Position numbers and translations under genes: made by a program
Notes under the pieces: model-generated
Seen by the model: only the letters and a program-made list of their open reading frames with translations
Told to the model about the DNA's origin: nothing
Databases searched by the model: none
Origin: CBDUQI01 sp965369325
GTDB lineage: Bacteria > Pseudomonadota > Gammaproteobacteria > Steroidobacterales > JBCBZW01
DNA: 45,147 nt
Assembly (NCBI GenBank): GCA_965369325.1
Contig: CBDUQI010000018.1
Span: 1-45,147, forward strand
Reading direction: 5' to 3'
Shown: piece by piece, positions 8,901 through 17,253 of the stretch
Position numbering within the stretch: the stretch's first letter is position 1
Layout: every line of letters starts with the position of its first letter

Positions 8901-11414
8901 CTATTGGAAGTTCTTGCGTACCGACAAGCCGTAGGTGCGCGGTACATTCGGGTAACCGCTGAAGCTGCCCGCCTGCGCCACTGACGGGAAGGCTGAGTAA
9001 AGGAACTCATCTTCGGTCAGGTTACGTCCCCACACGGTGAAATCCCAACCGCTTTCGGTCGAGATGCCAAAGCTTGCGTTCAGCAGGCTCACCTCGCGGC
9101 TGGCGATGGACTCCAGCACGTTCTCGACAACCTGCACGTCGCTCTCAAACTGATACTCGCCGCGAACAAAGCCGGTCATACCGTTAGCAAAATCACGCGT
9201 GTAGGTAGCGGTGGCGGTGGCACTCAGGTCGTGCACGCCTGCCGGCGCAGTGCCGGTGAGGTCGGTGGGACCGTCCGGACCGTTACCGCCCGGGAAGGAA
9301 TCGTATTCCGGGTCCAGCCAGGTGGCGGCGATGGTGAGTTGCAGCGGATCGCTGGGATAGTAGGTAGCGTCAAATTCCACACCCACCGAGGACTGTGTGC
9401 CCGCGTTGGCCAGTGCGAAACCGGTGCCGGTGAAAATGTTCGACTGGAAGCCGTCAATCTCCTGATCAAACACGGCGATGTTAATGGCGCCGCGATCAAA
9501 GCGGGCTTTCAGCCCCAGCTCAATCACCGTTGCTTCCTCAGGTGAGGCAAAGCGTGTGCCGGTGCTGAGGTTGGGGGGGGCCAGCCCGGCGTTCTGGATG
9601 GCGCTCAGATCAGCAGGAAATGGACGCGAGTCGCGTGACAGGTTCCATGAGCTGGCTTTGAAGCCGGTGCCAACGTTGCCGTAGATGTTGATGTCGTCGG
9701 TGACGTCAAAGGCCAAACGCACCGTCCAGGTGGTCTCGCTGTCGTCGGACTCGCCGTTCTCAACCACATTGGGGAAACCAACGAAGGGCAGAAAGAACTG
9801 CACCGGTTGCAGTGCCAGCGCCGAGTTACACAGCGGGTCGTTGGTGCCGTCGCAGGGCACCGTGGAAAGCGCGGAGGCCTGGGCAAACTGATCCGGGAAC
9901 AGGGCGAAGTTATCCGGCGTGGGCGCCTGGCCGCCGGTGAGGGCGGCAAACAGCCCGCCAAACCCAATCTCCACCATGTCCAGCGCTGAGAAAGCATCGT
10001 CGTTGATCTGATTCACGAACGCGTCTTTTTTGTCGTTGGTGAAGTTCACACCAAGGGTCAGCGTTGTGCGGTCATTGAGATGGAAGTCCAGGGTAGAGAA
10101 GACCGAGACCGCTTTGTTATCCAGCCCGGTGGTTTCCACCACGCCTACGCCCGAGCCGAGGAAGGTGCCCACTGGCACACCGATCGCAGCTTCCAGTCCG
10201 GCGATGCCGCCACCGGTCAGTATATCGATGTAGTTTCGGTAGTCATCGCCGTAAAGCGCCTCGTCCAGGAAGTCCACTTTTTCGTCAAAGAAAAAACCGC
10301 CGAGCATCCAGTCGGTGCGATCGCCGATCTGGCCGGAGAACCGCAGCTCCTGGGTAAAGGTGCTGATGTCTGTGCTTGAGCGGTTGCGGCCCAGAATGTC
10401 AGCACTGGTGAAGTCCGAATCCGGATCTTCGAACGTGTTCTGATTGCGGAATGATGTGATCGAGACCAGCTCAAATGCATCAAACGCGAAATCCGCTTGC
10501 ACGGAGATGCCGGCGTTTTCCACTTCGTTCACGGAATCGCGGTTGGAGAAGCTTGCATACGCGAAGGGATCATCCGGCACCAGCGCGCCGCCGACACCGA
10601 ATATCGCTGGGCCGGTCGGGCCGTTTACCAGGTTAGCGACGCCGCAGCAGTTCTCTTCCGTCTGATCGTAATCGGCGATCACACGTACCGACAGATCATC
10701 GCGCGGCTCGTACAAGGCCTGCCCACGCACTCCCCAGCGTTCGCGCTCGTTAAAGTCGGAGCCGCCGCTTAAGTTCTCGTAGTAGCCATCGCGCTGGTTG
10801 TAGCCTCCGGACAGGCTGACGGCCAGTTTGTCAGACAGCGGGCCCGTGACGTCAGCTTTGACGCCCACCTGGCCGTAGTTGCCGGCGGTCAGTTTGGCCG
10901 AACCGCCAAATTCCTGCGACGGTGCCGCAGTGACGATGCTGATGACACCCGCCGAGGCGTTCTTGCCGAACAAGGTGCTTTGCGGGCCGCGCAGCACCTC
11001 GATGCGCTCCAGGTTCGGCAAATCGCTCAGCGCCGAGGCAGAGCGTGAGCGGTAGACGCCATCAATAAACACACCCACCGACGGCTCGATGCCTGGGTTG
11101 TTGGCGCCGTTACCAAATCCGCGGATCAGGAAGTTGGTGTTGGCAGAGGTCTGTAATTGCGTCACCCGCAGCGACGGCACCACCGTCTGCAGATCCAGCA
11201 CATCAAGAATCTGTGCTTTGTCGATGGTGTCCGCGTCGGTCACCGATACGGCGACTGGAATTTCCTGCAGTGTCTGCGCCCGTTTGGTTGCGGTCACCAC
11301 AATTTCTTCCAGCGGTGAGCCGCTTTGAGCCAGCGCCGCGTTCGCCGTTAGCCCGCCGATGGCGGCGCACAGTAACGTGGCCGCGATTCGATCAAGTCGT
11401 TTGAGTACCAGCAT
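8901..11414 (-). CDS. TonB-dependent outer-membrane receptor
   Basis: An 837-residue outer-membrane transporter. Residues 1-30 are a signal peptide ending ALAQ. The TonB-box-like EEIVVTATKR lies at 36-45, followed by a plug domain (SVTDADTIDKAQ, FLIRGFGNG, VFIDGVYRSRS, NLERIEVLRGPQSTLFGKNASAGVI) and a long beta-barrel rich in aromatic-alternating strands. It ends GLSVRKNFQ, with the aromatic residue one position from the end rather than terminal. The sequence resembles the large receptor group of aquatic Proteobacteria that degrade steroids, terpenoids and other hydrophobic compounds. The ligand cannot be read from sequence. GGGGA before the ATG supports the start. It diverges from the catabolic run at 11752-18396, which suggests it imports that pathway's substrate (inference). 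Confidence 0.93.
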   Translation of the reverse strand: MLVLKRLDRIAATLLCAAIGGLTANAALAQSGSPLEEIVVTATKRAQTLQEIPVAVSVTDADTIDKAQILDVLDLQTVVPSLRVTQLQTSANTNFLIRGFGNGANNPGIEPSVGVFIDGVYRSRSASALSDLPNLERIEVLRGPQSTLFGKNASAGVISIVTAAPSQEFGGSAKLTAGNYGQVGVKADVTGPLSDKLAVSLSGGYNQRDGYYENLSGGSDFNERERWGVRGQALYEPRDDLSVRVIADYDQTEENCCGVANLVNGPTGPAIFGVGGALVPDDPFAYASFSNRDSVNEVENAGISVQADFAFDAFELVSITSFRNQNTFEDPDSDFTSADILGRNRSSTDISTFTQELRFSGQIGDRTDWMLGGFFFDEKVDFLDEALYGDDYRNYIDILTGGGIAGLEAAIGVPVGTFLGSGVGVVETTGLDNKAVSVFSTLDFHLNDRTTLTLGVNFTNDKKDAFVNQINDDAFSALDMVEIGFGGLFAALTGGQAPTPDNFALFPDQFAQASALSTVPCDGTNDPLCNSALALQPVQFFLPFVGFPNVVENGESDDSETTWTVRLAFDVTDDINIYGNVGTGFKASSWNLSRDSRPFPADLSAIQNAGLAPPNLSTGTRFASPEEATVIELGLKARFDRGAINIAVFDQEIDGFQSNIFTGTGFALANAGTQSSVGVEFDATYYPSDPLQLTIAATWLDPEYDSFPGGNGPDGPTDLTGTAPAGVHDLSATATATYTRDFANGMTGFVRGEYQFESDVQVVENVLESIASREVSLLNASFGISTESGWDFTVWGRNLTEDEFLYSAFPSVAQAGSFSGYPNVPRTYGLSVRKNFQ

Positions 11415-11751
11415 GTTATCCCCAGGGACAGAAGTCGTCCGAATGTAGATCCGTCGTTACGTTGCTTTTTTGCAACACCGATGGAGTGATTTCGCGGCAG
11501 GCTATCATCCACGAACCGACCGCGCATCTCTGACTGAATGCGCAAGTATCGCACTTGCCGGGCCTGAGTCCCAGTCACCTTGGCGACATCTTGCGCGCCA
11601 TTTCTCTACGGGCAGTCCGATTCGCGACGACATGAGCCGGAAGGACGCACGTGACAGCCGTCGTTATTGTATTGCGGTATTTTGTCGTTTTGGTGATATC
11701 CAATGTGACATAGGTCACGTTTTCGAACTGTCAGATTTTGAGGGGCGAACG
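11415..11751. other. Divergent promoter region, TonB receptor / catabolic run
   Basis: No gene is seen in this stretch. It must hold the promoter of the minus-strand TonB receptor and probably that of the plus-strand catabolic genes. A small hairpin GTTGC-TTTTTT-GCAAC lies at 11461-11476. A CRP-like inverted repeat at 11704-11719 is listed separately. GAGGGG at about 11740 is the ribosome-binding site of the broken SDR gene. Confidence 0.6.
11704..11719. promoter_or_regulatory. CRP/Vfr-like or TetR-like operator
   Basis: The sequence TGTGACATAGGTCACG fits the CRP/Vfr consensus TGTGA-N6-TCACA at nine of ten core positions. It also contains a perfect inverted repeat GTGAC-N4-GTCAC. It lies 33 bases before the start codon of the SDR pseudogene that heads the catabolic run. 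A cAMP-dependent activator would fit carbon-source control; a TetR-type repressor is the alternative. No regulator gene is adjacent. Confidence 0.45.
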
Positions 11752-12086
11752 ATGCAATTAAACGACAAAGTGGTGCTAGTGACCGGCACGGGCCCGGGGA
11801 TCGGGCGGGCAATGGCAGTCGGTTTGGCCGATCGTGGGGCCACGTGGTGTGAACGACATTAATCTCGCAGCGCTGAGTTTGTCGCTGAGCGGGTTGCTCA
11901 GTGCGCAGTGGAGGCATTAGTCGTTGCGGGCGATGTTTCAAAAGATGCGGATTGCCGCTCGATGATGACAACAGCGGAAAAAAAGTTCGCCGATTGGGCG
12001 TGCTGATGAATAATGCGGGCACCACCGCGCCGGTGCCGCACGCTGATCTGGAGGGGGTGTGCGGTGGCATGGGGATTGGTGCTTGA
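11752..12086 (+). pseudogene. Short-chain dehydrogenase/reductase, frameshifted and truncated
   Basis: The ATG at 11752 opens a clear SDR N-terminus with KVVLVTGTGPGIGRAMA (the TGxxxGxG NAD-binding motif). The homologous protein then jumps frame three times. Near 11845-11849 it shifts by one base to continue VNDINLAA. Near 11875-11881 it returns to the first frame for VAERVAQ...ALVVAGDVSKDADC. Near 11988-11991 it shifts again for RLGVLMNNAGTTAPV. It stops at 12086 after about 110 residues of a family usually near 250 long, so the catalytic YxxxK half is absent. Each segment is typical SDR sequence, so this is a decayed gene rather than chance. It heads the catabolic run and has a good ribosome-binding site (GAGGGG). 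Confidence 0.85.
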
Positions 12087-12124
12087 CGCCAGTTGAGGCA
12101 ATGCGATGACAAGAGGTCGGGATA

Positions 12125-12598
12125 TTGAGCATTGAAGAGCGGTTTTGGGGCACCTGGGAGCTGATGGCCTGGTACATGGAGGACGCCGACGGTGCACGTA
12201 TTTATCCTTTCGGCGAGGATCCAACCGGGTACATCGTGTACACCACCGAAGGCATGGTGTCGGTCAACATGATGCAATCGGATCGCCCGGCTCTTGGCGT
12301 GCCGTCCGATCAGGCACGTGCGCTCAAAACGCTGTATGCCAATGGCAGGGGCGATGAGGTGGGGCCTGAGCATCTGGGGTTGCTGGGTTTGTACTTTCAA
12401 GCGGCTGCGGGGTATCTGGCCTACTGCGGTACCTTTGATGTGATTGGCGACACGGTGGTTCATCACCTGGACGCGGCGCTGTTCCCCGAGTGGGTGGGCG
12501 ATGATCAGGTGCGCCAGTTTGTGTTCGAAGACGACCAGCTGATTTTATGCACCGAGTTGGGTTCACTCGAAGTGGTGCTGCGTTGGCGACGGCTCTGA
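12125..12598 (+). CDS. Lipocalin-like domain protein
   Basis: A 157-residue soluble protein without a signal peptide. The opening ERFWGTWELMAWYMEDADG and the following YPFGEDPTGYIVYTTEGMVSVNMM match the lipocalin-like domain family (PF13924) as I recall it. Members are small beta-barrels often encoded beside oxidoreductases and thought to bind hydrophobic small molecules; no activity is established. The start is a TTG at 12125 with an AGAGG-type element upstream; no ATG is available until residue 15. It lies between the broken SDR and the monooxygenase, so it probably belongs to the same pathway. Confidence 0.75.
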   Translation: MSIEERFWGTWELMAWYMEDADGARIYPFGEDPTGYIVYTTEGMVSVNMMQSDRPALGVPSDQARALKTLYANGRGDEVGPEHLGLLGLYFQAAAGYLAYCGTFDVIGDTVVHHLDAALFPEWVGDDQVRQFVFEDDQLILCTELGSLEVVLRWRRL

Positions 12599-12762
12599 CG
12601 GCGGTTGAGCTGGGCAACATGACGGGCACGTTGTGGGGGTGATTCTGCGTGTCGTCTGAGCCCGGTGTCTCGCGCGTGACATGCCCTCGGCGGTGGCGCT
12701 GATTTACGCTTTGATTGCAATAAGACGTGTGCTTGCCTGTTCTCCAACCTGAGCGTTCCGCC

Positions 12763-14322
12763 GTGAATGAACCAAGTAATCACCATCTACCCCCTGCCGA
12801 CGATGCCCCCGAGGCGGGTGGCGAGCTGCATGTGCTCCATGTGCTAATCATCGGCGCTGGCTTCAGTGGCGTGGCTGCGGGCATCAAGTTGCTGGCGCAG
12901 GGACGCCGCGGCTTTGTCATCCTGGACAAAGAGGCCGATGTGGGCGGCACCTGGCATAGCAACACCTACCCTGGCGCCGCATGTGATGTGCCGTCGCATC
13001 TGTATTGCTATTCGTTCGAGCCGAATCCCCATTGGTCGCGGATGTACTCCTCGCAGGCAGAGATCAAAGCCTACATTGAGCACTGCGTGGATAAATACGG
13101 CGTACGGCCCTACATCCGCCAAGGTGCGAAAGTGGTCGGTTTGCATCTGCAGCCACACACCGATGTGTGGCAGGTGCGTCTGAGCGACGGGCGGACTTAT
13201 CACGCTCGACACGTCATCAATGCGAGCGGGGGCTTACATTTGCCGACCACGCCAGCGCTGCCCGGCCATGAGCGCTTCGCCGGCGCTGCGATGCACACCG
13301 CAAAGTGGGATCATTCGGTGGATCTCACCGGCGCACGCGTTGGGATAATCGGCAGCGCCGCCAGTGCGATTCAGGTGGTGCCGGAAGTCGCGAAGGTAGC
13401 CAAACACCTTAGCGTGTTCCAGCGCACGCCTAACTACATCGCACCGCGTAACGACCGGGATTACACCCAAAAAGAAAAGCAGCGCTTTGCCCGCTGGCCG
13501 CGGTATGCGCGTTTGTACCGATGGTTGATTTTCATTCGCATGGAGCTGTTGCTATTTCCGGTGGTTAAACTGAACTCGAAATGGGGTGTGCGGCTGGGCG
13601 GGAAAATTAAAGAGTGGATTCGCGCATCGGTGCAAGATAAATCGTTGCATAGTGCGCTGGAGCCGGACTACGCGCTGGGCTGTAAGCGCATACTGATTTC
13701 GGATGATTTTTACGCGACGCTCAACCGCGACAACGTCACGCTGGTCACGGCACCTATCGAGAAGATCGAAGCGGACGCTGTGTGCACCAGTGATGGTGAG
13801 TGTCACCCAATTGATGTGCTGGTGTACGCCACCGGCTACGATATCGAAAAGCACATGCTCTCGATCGATGTGGTGGGCCTGAACGGTGCGTCGCTGCGTG
13901 AGCGCTGGGCCGAGTTTCAGGATGCTTACAAAGGCGCCTGTATCAGCGATTTCCCCAATTTTTATATGGTTACTGGCCCCAACACCGGTGTCGGCACTAC
14001 CTCGGTGGTATACATGGTTGAACAGCAACTGCATCAGATACTGGGCTTGATTGAAGCTGCCGGTGAGTCGCAGCTTTTGGGGGCGCGCCAACAGGCGCAG
14101 GCCGACTACAACCGCGGCATTCACGATGCGCTTGGACGCAGGGTTTGGAGCAGTGGTTGTAAGAGCTGGTATCGCCGCGAGGACGGGCGCATCGTCACGT
14201 TGTATCCGTTTAATGCGCGCACGTTCAGCAAACAGGCAAAGCAGGTGGTGCTGGAGGATTTTCAGCACCACGCTTTTTCGGATGCCGGGGTTAGCGCCTC
14301 GGACCAGGAGGCCCGTCAATGA
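12763..14322 (+). CDS. FAD/NADPH monooxygenase, Baeyer-Villiger type
   Basis: A class B flavoprotein monooxygenase that should insert oxygen next to a ketone carbonyl, making an ester or lactone. Numbering from the GTG at 12763, it has the FAD Rossmann motif GAGFSG at 31-36 and the GGTW...YPGAACDVPSHLY segment. The Baeyer-Villiger fingerprint FxGxxxHxxxWD is FAGAAMHTAKWD at 172-183, and the NADPH Rossmann motif is GIIGSAASA. The product is about 519 residues, normal for the family. Upstream GTG at 12727 would add 12 residues; neither start has a convincing ribosome-binding site. The last codons overlap the next ATG, so the two are translationally coupled. Substrate cannot be deduced; steroid or terpenoid ketones are plausible given the neighbours. 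Confidence 0.88.
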   Translation: MNEPSNHHLPPADDAPEAGGELHVLHVLIIGAGFSGVAAGIKLLAQGRRGFVILDKEADVGGTWHSNTYPGAACDVPSHLYCYSFEPNPHWSRMYSSQAEIKAYIEHCVDKYGVRPYIRQGAKVVGLHLQPHTDVWQVRLSDGRTYHARHVINASGGLHLPTTPALPGHERFAGAAMHTAKWDHSVDLTGARVGIIGSAASAIQVVPEVAKVAKHLSVFQRTPNYIAPRNDRDYTQKEKQRFARWPRYARLYRWLIFIRMELLLFPVVKLNSKWGVRLGGKIKEWIRASVQDKSLHSALEPDYALGCKRILISDDFYATLNRDNVTLVTAPIEKIEADAVCTSDGECHPIDVLVYATGYDIEKHMLSIDVVGLNGASLRERWAEFQDAYKGACISDFPNFYMVTGPNTGVGTTSVVYMVEQQLHQILGLIEAAGESQLLGARQQAQADYNRGIHDALGRRVWSSGCKSWYRREDGRIVTLYPFNARTFSKQAKQVVLEDFQHHAFSDAGVSASDQEARQ

Positions 14323-14498
14323 GTCATTGTCAGGCGAATGGCACGCGTATCGCTTATCAGTGGCATGCAGACCCGGCGGACCGCCCGGTCATCATGCTGA
14401 TCGCGGGACTTGGTATGCCGCTTACCTGCTGGCCAGAGGCGTTGATTGATGCGCTGGTGAATGATGGCTTCGCCGTGCTTGGTGAAGAAAAACCTTGA
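14319..14498 (+). pseudogene. Alpha/beta hydrolase, N-terminal stub (59 residues)
   Basis: The ATG overlaps the monooxygenase TGA (ATGA). The 59 codons read GTRIAYQWHADPADRPVIML then IAGLGMPLTCWPEALIDALV and NDGFAVL. This is the beta-strand/oxyanion-loop start of an alpha/beta hydrolase, in which one expects arginine-phenylalanine-aspartate (RFDNRD) next. Instead the frame runs into GEEKP and a stop. The nucleophile elbow, acid and histidine are all missing, so about 80 percent of a normal 280-300-residue enzyme has been lost by deletion. In the intact operon such a hydrolase would be expected to open the ester or lactone made by the monooxygenase. Confidence 0.8.
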
Positions 14499-14525
14499 GG
14501 CGATACCTGAGGAAATCGACAAAAG

Positions 14526-15605
14526 ATGAAGAAGTTGCTGAAGGTGCTGGGCACGTTGTTATCACTCCTGGGCCTGCTGATGCTGGGTCTTATGGCATTT
14601 GCGAAAGTCAGCCCGGTGGCGTGGACGCCGGGACCGCTGCCGGCCTTGACGGGCCAATACGAAGTGAACTCGCGGCTGGCTGCGGCGCAGCTGAAGTTTG
14701 AGGGCGTTGGGATAGGCCCGGAGGACGTCGCGCGCGGTCCGGACAATATCTACTACAGCGGCCTGGAGGATGGCCGGATTGTGCGGTTTACGCCTGACGG
14801 CAGCGTGGCCGCGGATTTTGTCAACACCGGCGGCCGACCGCTGGGCATGCAGTTTGATGCCGACGGTAATCTGATAGTGGCGGACGCCATTAAGGGTCTG
14901 CTGAGTGTGTCGCCTGAGGGCCGGATCACGGTGCTGGTGGATACGGTTGCCGACAAAAAGATGCTGCTGGTGGACGATTTGGACATTGCCCAGGATGGCA
15001 CCATCTGGTTTTCCGATGCCACCATGCGTTTCGGCTTTGGTGAGTATTTCTACGACTTTGTCGAAGCCAGCGCGACCGGCCGCTTGCTCAGCTATACGCC
15101 ATCAACCGGGCGCGCCGAAGTGCACATGGACGGGCTGTTTTTTGCCAACGGTGTGGCGCTGGGGCCGGACGATGCTTTCGTGCTGGTGACCGAAACCGGC
15201 AGTGCCCGTATTCAACGCTTATGGCTGAAAGGCGCGCGTGCCGGCCAGCGCGAAGTGTTTCTGGAAGGCCTGCCGGGCAATCCTGACAACGTGTCATTCA
15301 ACGGCAGTGATACTTTCTGGGTGGCGCTGCCCGCGCTGCGACTGCCTGAGGGTGAAGCACTGGCGGGCAACCCCTGGCTGCGGCGCCTGATCAGCTGGCT
15401 GCCACTGGAGGCGCTGGCGAACAGCGCGCGCTACGGCATGGTGCTGGGGCTGGGGTTGGATGGCATCGTCAAATACAATCTTCAGGCGCCCGAAGGCACG
15501 CCATACGCCGTCACCAGCGTGAATGAGTTTGATGGCGCGTTGTGGCTGGGCAGCCATCGCTCGAGTACGCTAGCTGTCATTCAAGCCCCGACAGGGCAGG
15601 AGTAA
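14526..15605 (+). CDS. Strictosidine synthase/SMP-30-like beta-propeller protein
   Basis: A 359-residue membrane-anchored protein. Residues 5-27 form an uncleaved-looking hydrophobic N-terminal helix. The rest is a six-bladed propeller of the strictosidine-synthase-like group related to animal APMAP. Recognisable blades are GPDNIYYSGLEDGRIVRFTPDG, GGRPLGMQFDADGNLIVADA, DDLDIAQDGTIWFSD, and MDGLFFANGVALGPDD followed by VLVTETGSARIQRLW. The PGNPDNVS segment is also conserved. Members include lactonases and esterases (SMP-30, paraoxonase type), so it might hydrolyse a lactone, but this is inference. It starts 27 bases after the hydrolase stub and ends 4 bases before the next start. Confidence 0.85.
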   Translation: MKKLLKVLGTLLSLLGLLMLGLMAFAKVSPVAWTPGPLPALTGQYEVNSRLAAAQLKFEGVGIGPEDVARGPDNIYYSGLEDGRIVRFTPDGSVAADFVNTGGRPLGMQFDADGNLIVADAIKGLLSVSPEGRITVLVDTVADKKMLLVDDLDIAQDGTIWFSDATMRFGFGEYFYDFVEASATGRLLSYTPSTGRAEVHMDGLFFANGVALGPDDAFVLVTETGSARIQRLWLKGARAGQREVFLEGLPGNPDNVSFNGSDTFWVALPALRLPEGEALAGNPWLRRLISWLPLEALANSARYGMVLGLGLDGIVKYNLQAPEGTPYAVTSVNEFDGALWLGSHRSSTLAVIQAPTGQE

Positions 15606-15609
15606 TGCG

Positions 15610-17196
15610 ATGACTATGCAGACGGATGGCACCTCGCCCGGATGCGCGGTCAGCGGCAGTTCGCAAGTGGACAGCGCGAGCGCGCAGATCACTACCGGCG
15701 AGCAGTACATCGAGAGCTTGCGCGGGCGCAATCTGCTGGTGTACCTGATGGGCGAGCAGGTGGCCGAGCCGGTCGATCATCCGATTATTCGGCCGTCCAT
15801 TAATGCGGTGGCCCGCACCTATGATCTGGCGCTGGAGAAGCCCGAGCTGGCCTCCGCCATCTCGCCGTTTACCGGCGAGCGGGTGAATCGCTTTTTGCAT
15901 ATCGCCCAGTCGCCTGAAGACCTGGTAATGCAGAATAAAATGCAGCGCCGACTGGGCCAGCTCACCGGTACCTGCTTTCAGCGTTGCGTTGGCATGGATG
16001 CATTTAACGCTTTGCACTCGGTCACCTACGAGATCGATGCCAAACACAATACTGACTACCACCGCCGCTTTGTTGATTTTGTCACCCTCACACAAAAGGG
16101 CGGTCTGGTCATCGGTGGTGCCATGACCGACGTGAAGGGCGACCGCTCGCTCGCGCCGCACCAGCAGGAAGACCCGGATTTGTATGTGCATGTATCACGG
16201 CGCACCGAGCGGGGCGTTTACATTCGTGGTGCCAAGGCGCATCAGACCGGTTGCCTGAATTCGCACTGGCTGCTGGTGATGCCCACCTTGCGACTGGGCG
16301 AGAAAGACAAAAACTTTGCCATCGTCGGCGCCGTACCGGTGGATGCCCAAGGCATTACCTATATCTACGGCCGCCAGTCTTGCGATACGCGCGCGATGGA
16401 GGAAGGCGAGCTGGATGTGGGCAACGCCCGATATGCCGGACAAGAAGCGATGATTGTGTTCGACGACGTGTTTGTCCCGTGGGAGCGGGTGTTCATGCAC
16501 GGCGAGCACGAGTTTGCCGCCATGCTGGTGGAGCGTTTTACCTGCTATCACCGTCGCAGCTACGTGTGTAAGTCTGGCGTGGGCGATGCACTAATTGGTG
16601 CGGCCGCCACGGCGGCAGACTACAACGGGGTGGAGAAGGTCTCGCACATCCGCGACAAACTAGTGCAGATGACTCACCTGAACGAGACCATTTACGCGAC
16701 CGGTATTGCCGCCAGCTATCAGGCGCATCCGACTGCCTCCGGCGCCTATATTTGCGACGACATGCTGGCGAATGTGTGCAAGCACCACGTCACTAAGATG
16801 CCGTACGAAATCGGTCGTCTGGCTCAGGATCTTGCGGGCGGGCTGATGGTGACGATGCCCTCGCAGCATGAGCTAAACCACCCCGAAGTGGGCGACATGC
16901 TACGCAAATATCTAAAAGGGCGAAAAGAAATTGCCACCGAGGATCGCATGCGTATTCTGCGTTTGATCGAGAACATGACGATGGGCCGCAACGCCGTGGG
17001 CTATCTCACCGAATCCATGCACGGGGCCGGCTCTCCTCAGGCGCAGCGCATCCAGATTGCCCGCCAGATGCAGCTCGACTTCAAAAAAGCCCTGGCGCAA
17101 GAACTTGCCGGGATTGATCAGGACGCCGCCAATGCGCTGGCCGACGGGCTTACCGACTACTTTGAACGCGTGTTCGCCACTGTCGATCAAGACTAA
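15610..17196 (+). CDS. 4-hydroxybutyryl-CoA dehydratase-like (HpaB/AbfD family)
   Basis: A 528-residue member of the 4-hydroxyphenylacetate 3-hydroxylase/4-hydroxybutyryl-CoA dehydratase family. Unlike simple HpaB oxygenases it has the dehydratase [4Fe-4S] ligands: C122 and C126 in TGTCFQRCVG, then H314 and C320 in HRRSYVC. In Clostridium aminobutyricum AbfD the ligands are C99, C103, H292 and C299. The C-C spacing is identical and C126-H314 is 188 versus 189. The H-C gap is one residue shorter here. It has an N-terminal extension of about 20 residues. AGGAG precedes the ATG. It probably removes water from, or isomerises, an acyl-CoA using FAD and the cluster, next to an acyl-CoA dehydrogenase. 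Function as a true dehydratase is likely but unproven. Confidence 0.82.
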   Translation: MTMQTDGTSPGCAVSGSSQVDSASAQITTGEQYIESLRGRNLLVYLMGEQVAEPVDHPIIRPSINAVARTYDLALEKPELASAISPFTGERVNRFLHIAQSPEDLVMQNKMQRRLGQLTGTCFQRCVGMDAFNALHSVTYEIDAKHNTDYHRRFVDFVTLTQKGGLVIGGAMTDVKGDRSLAPHQQEDPDLYVHVSRRTERGVYIRGAKAHQTGCLNSHWLLVMPTLRLGEKDKNFAIVGAVPVDAQGITYIYGRQSCDTRAMEEGELDVGNARYAGQEAMIVFDDVFVPWERVFMHGEHEFAAMLVERFTCYHRRSYVCKSGVGDALIGAAATAADYNGVEKVSHIRDKLVQMTHLNETIYATGIAASYQAHPTASGAYICDDMLANVCKHHVTKMPYEIGRLAQDLAGGLMVTMPSQHELNHPEVGDMLRKYLKGRKEIATEDRMRILRLIENMTMGRNAVGYLTESMHGAGSPQAQRIQIARQMQLDFKKALAQELAGIDQDAANALADGLTDYFERVFATVDQD

Positions 17197-17253
17197 CCGC
17201 GGCCGGAGTATCTTAACGAGCACCCAACACGCTGACCAACGACGAGAGCTTGT

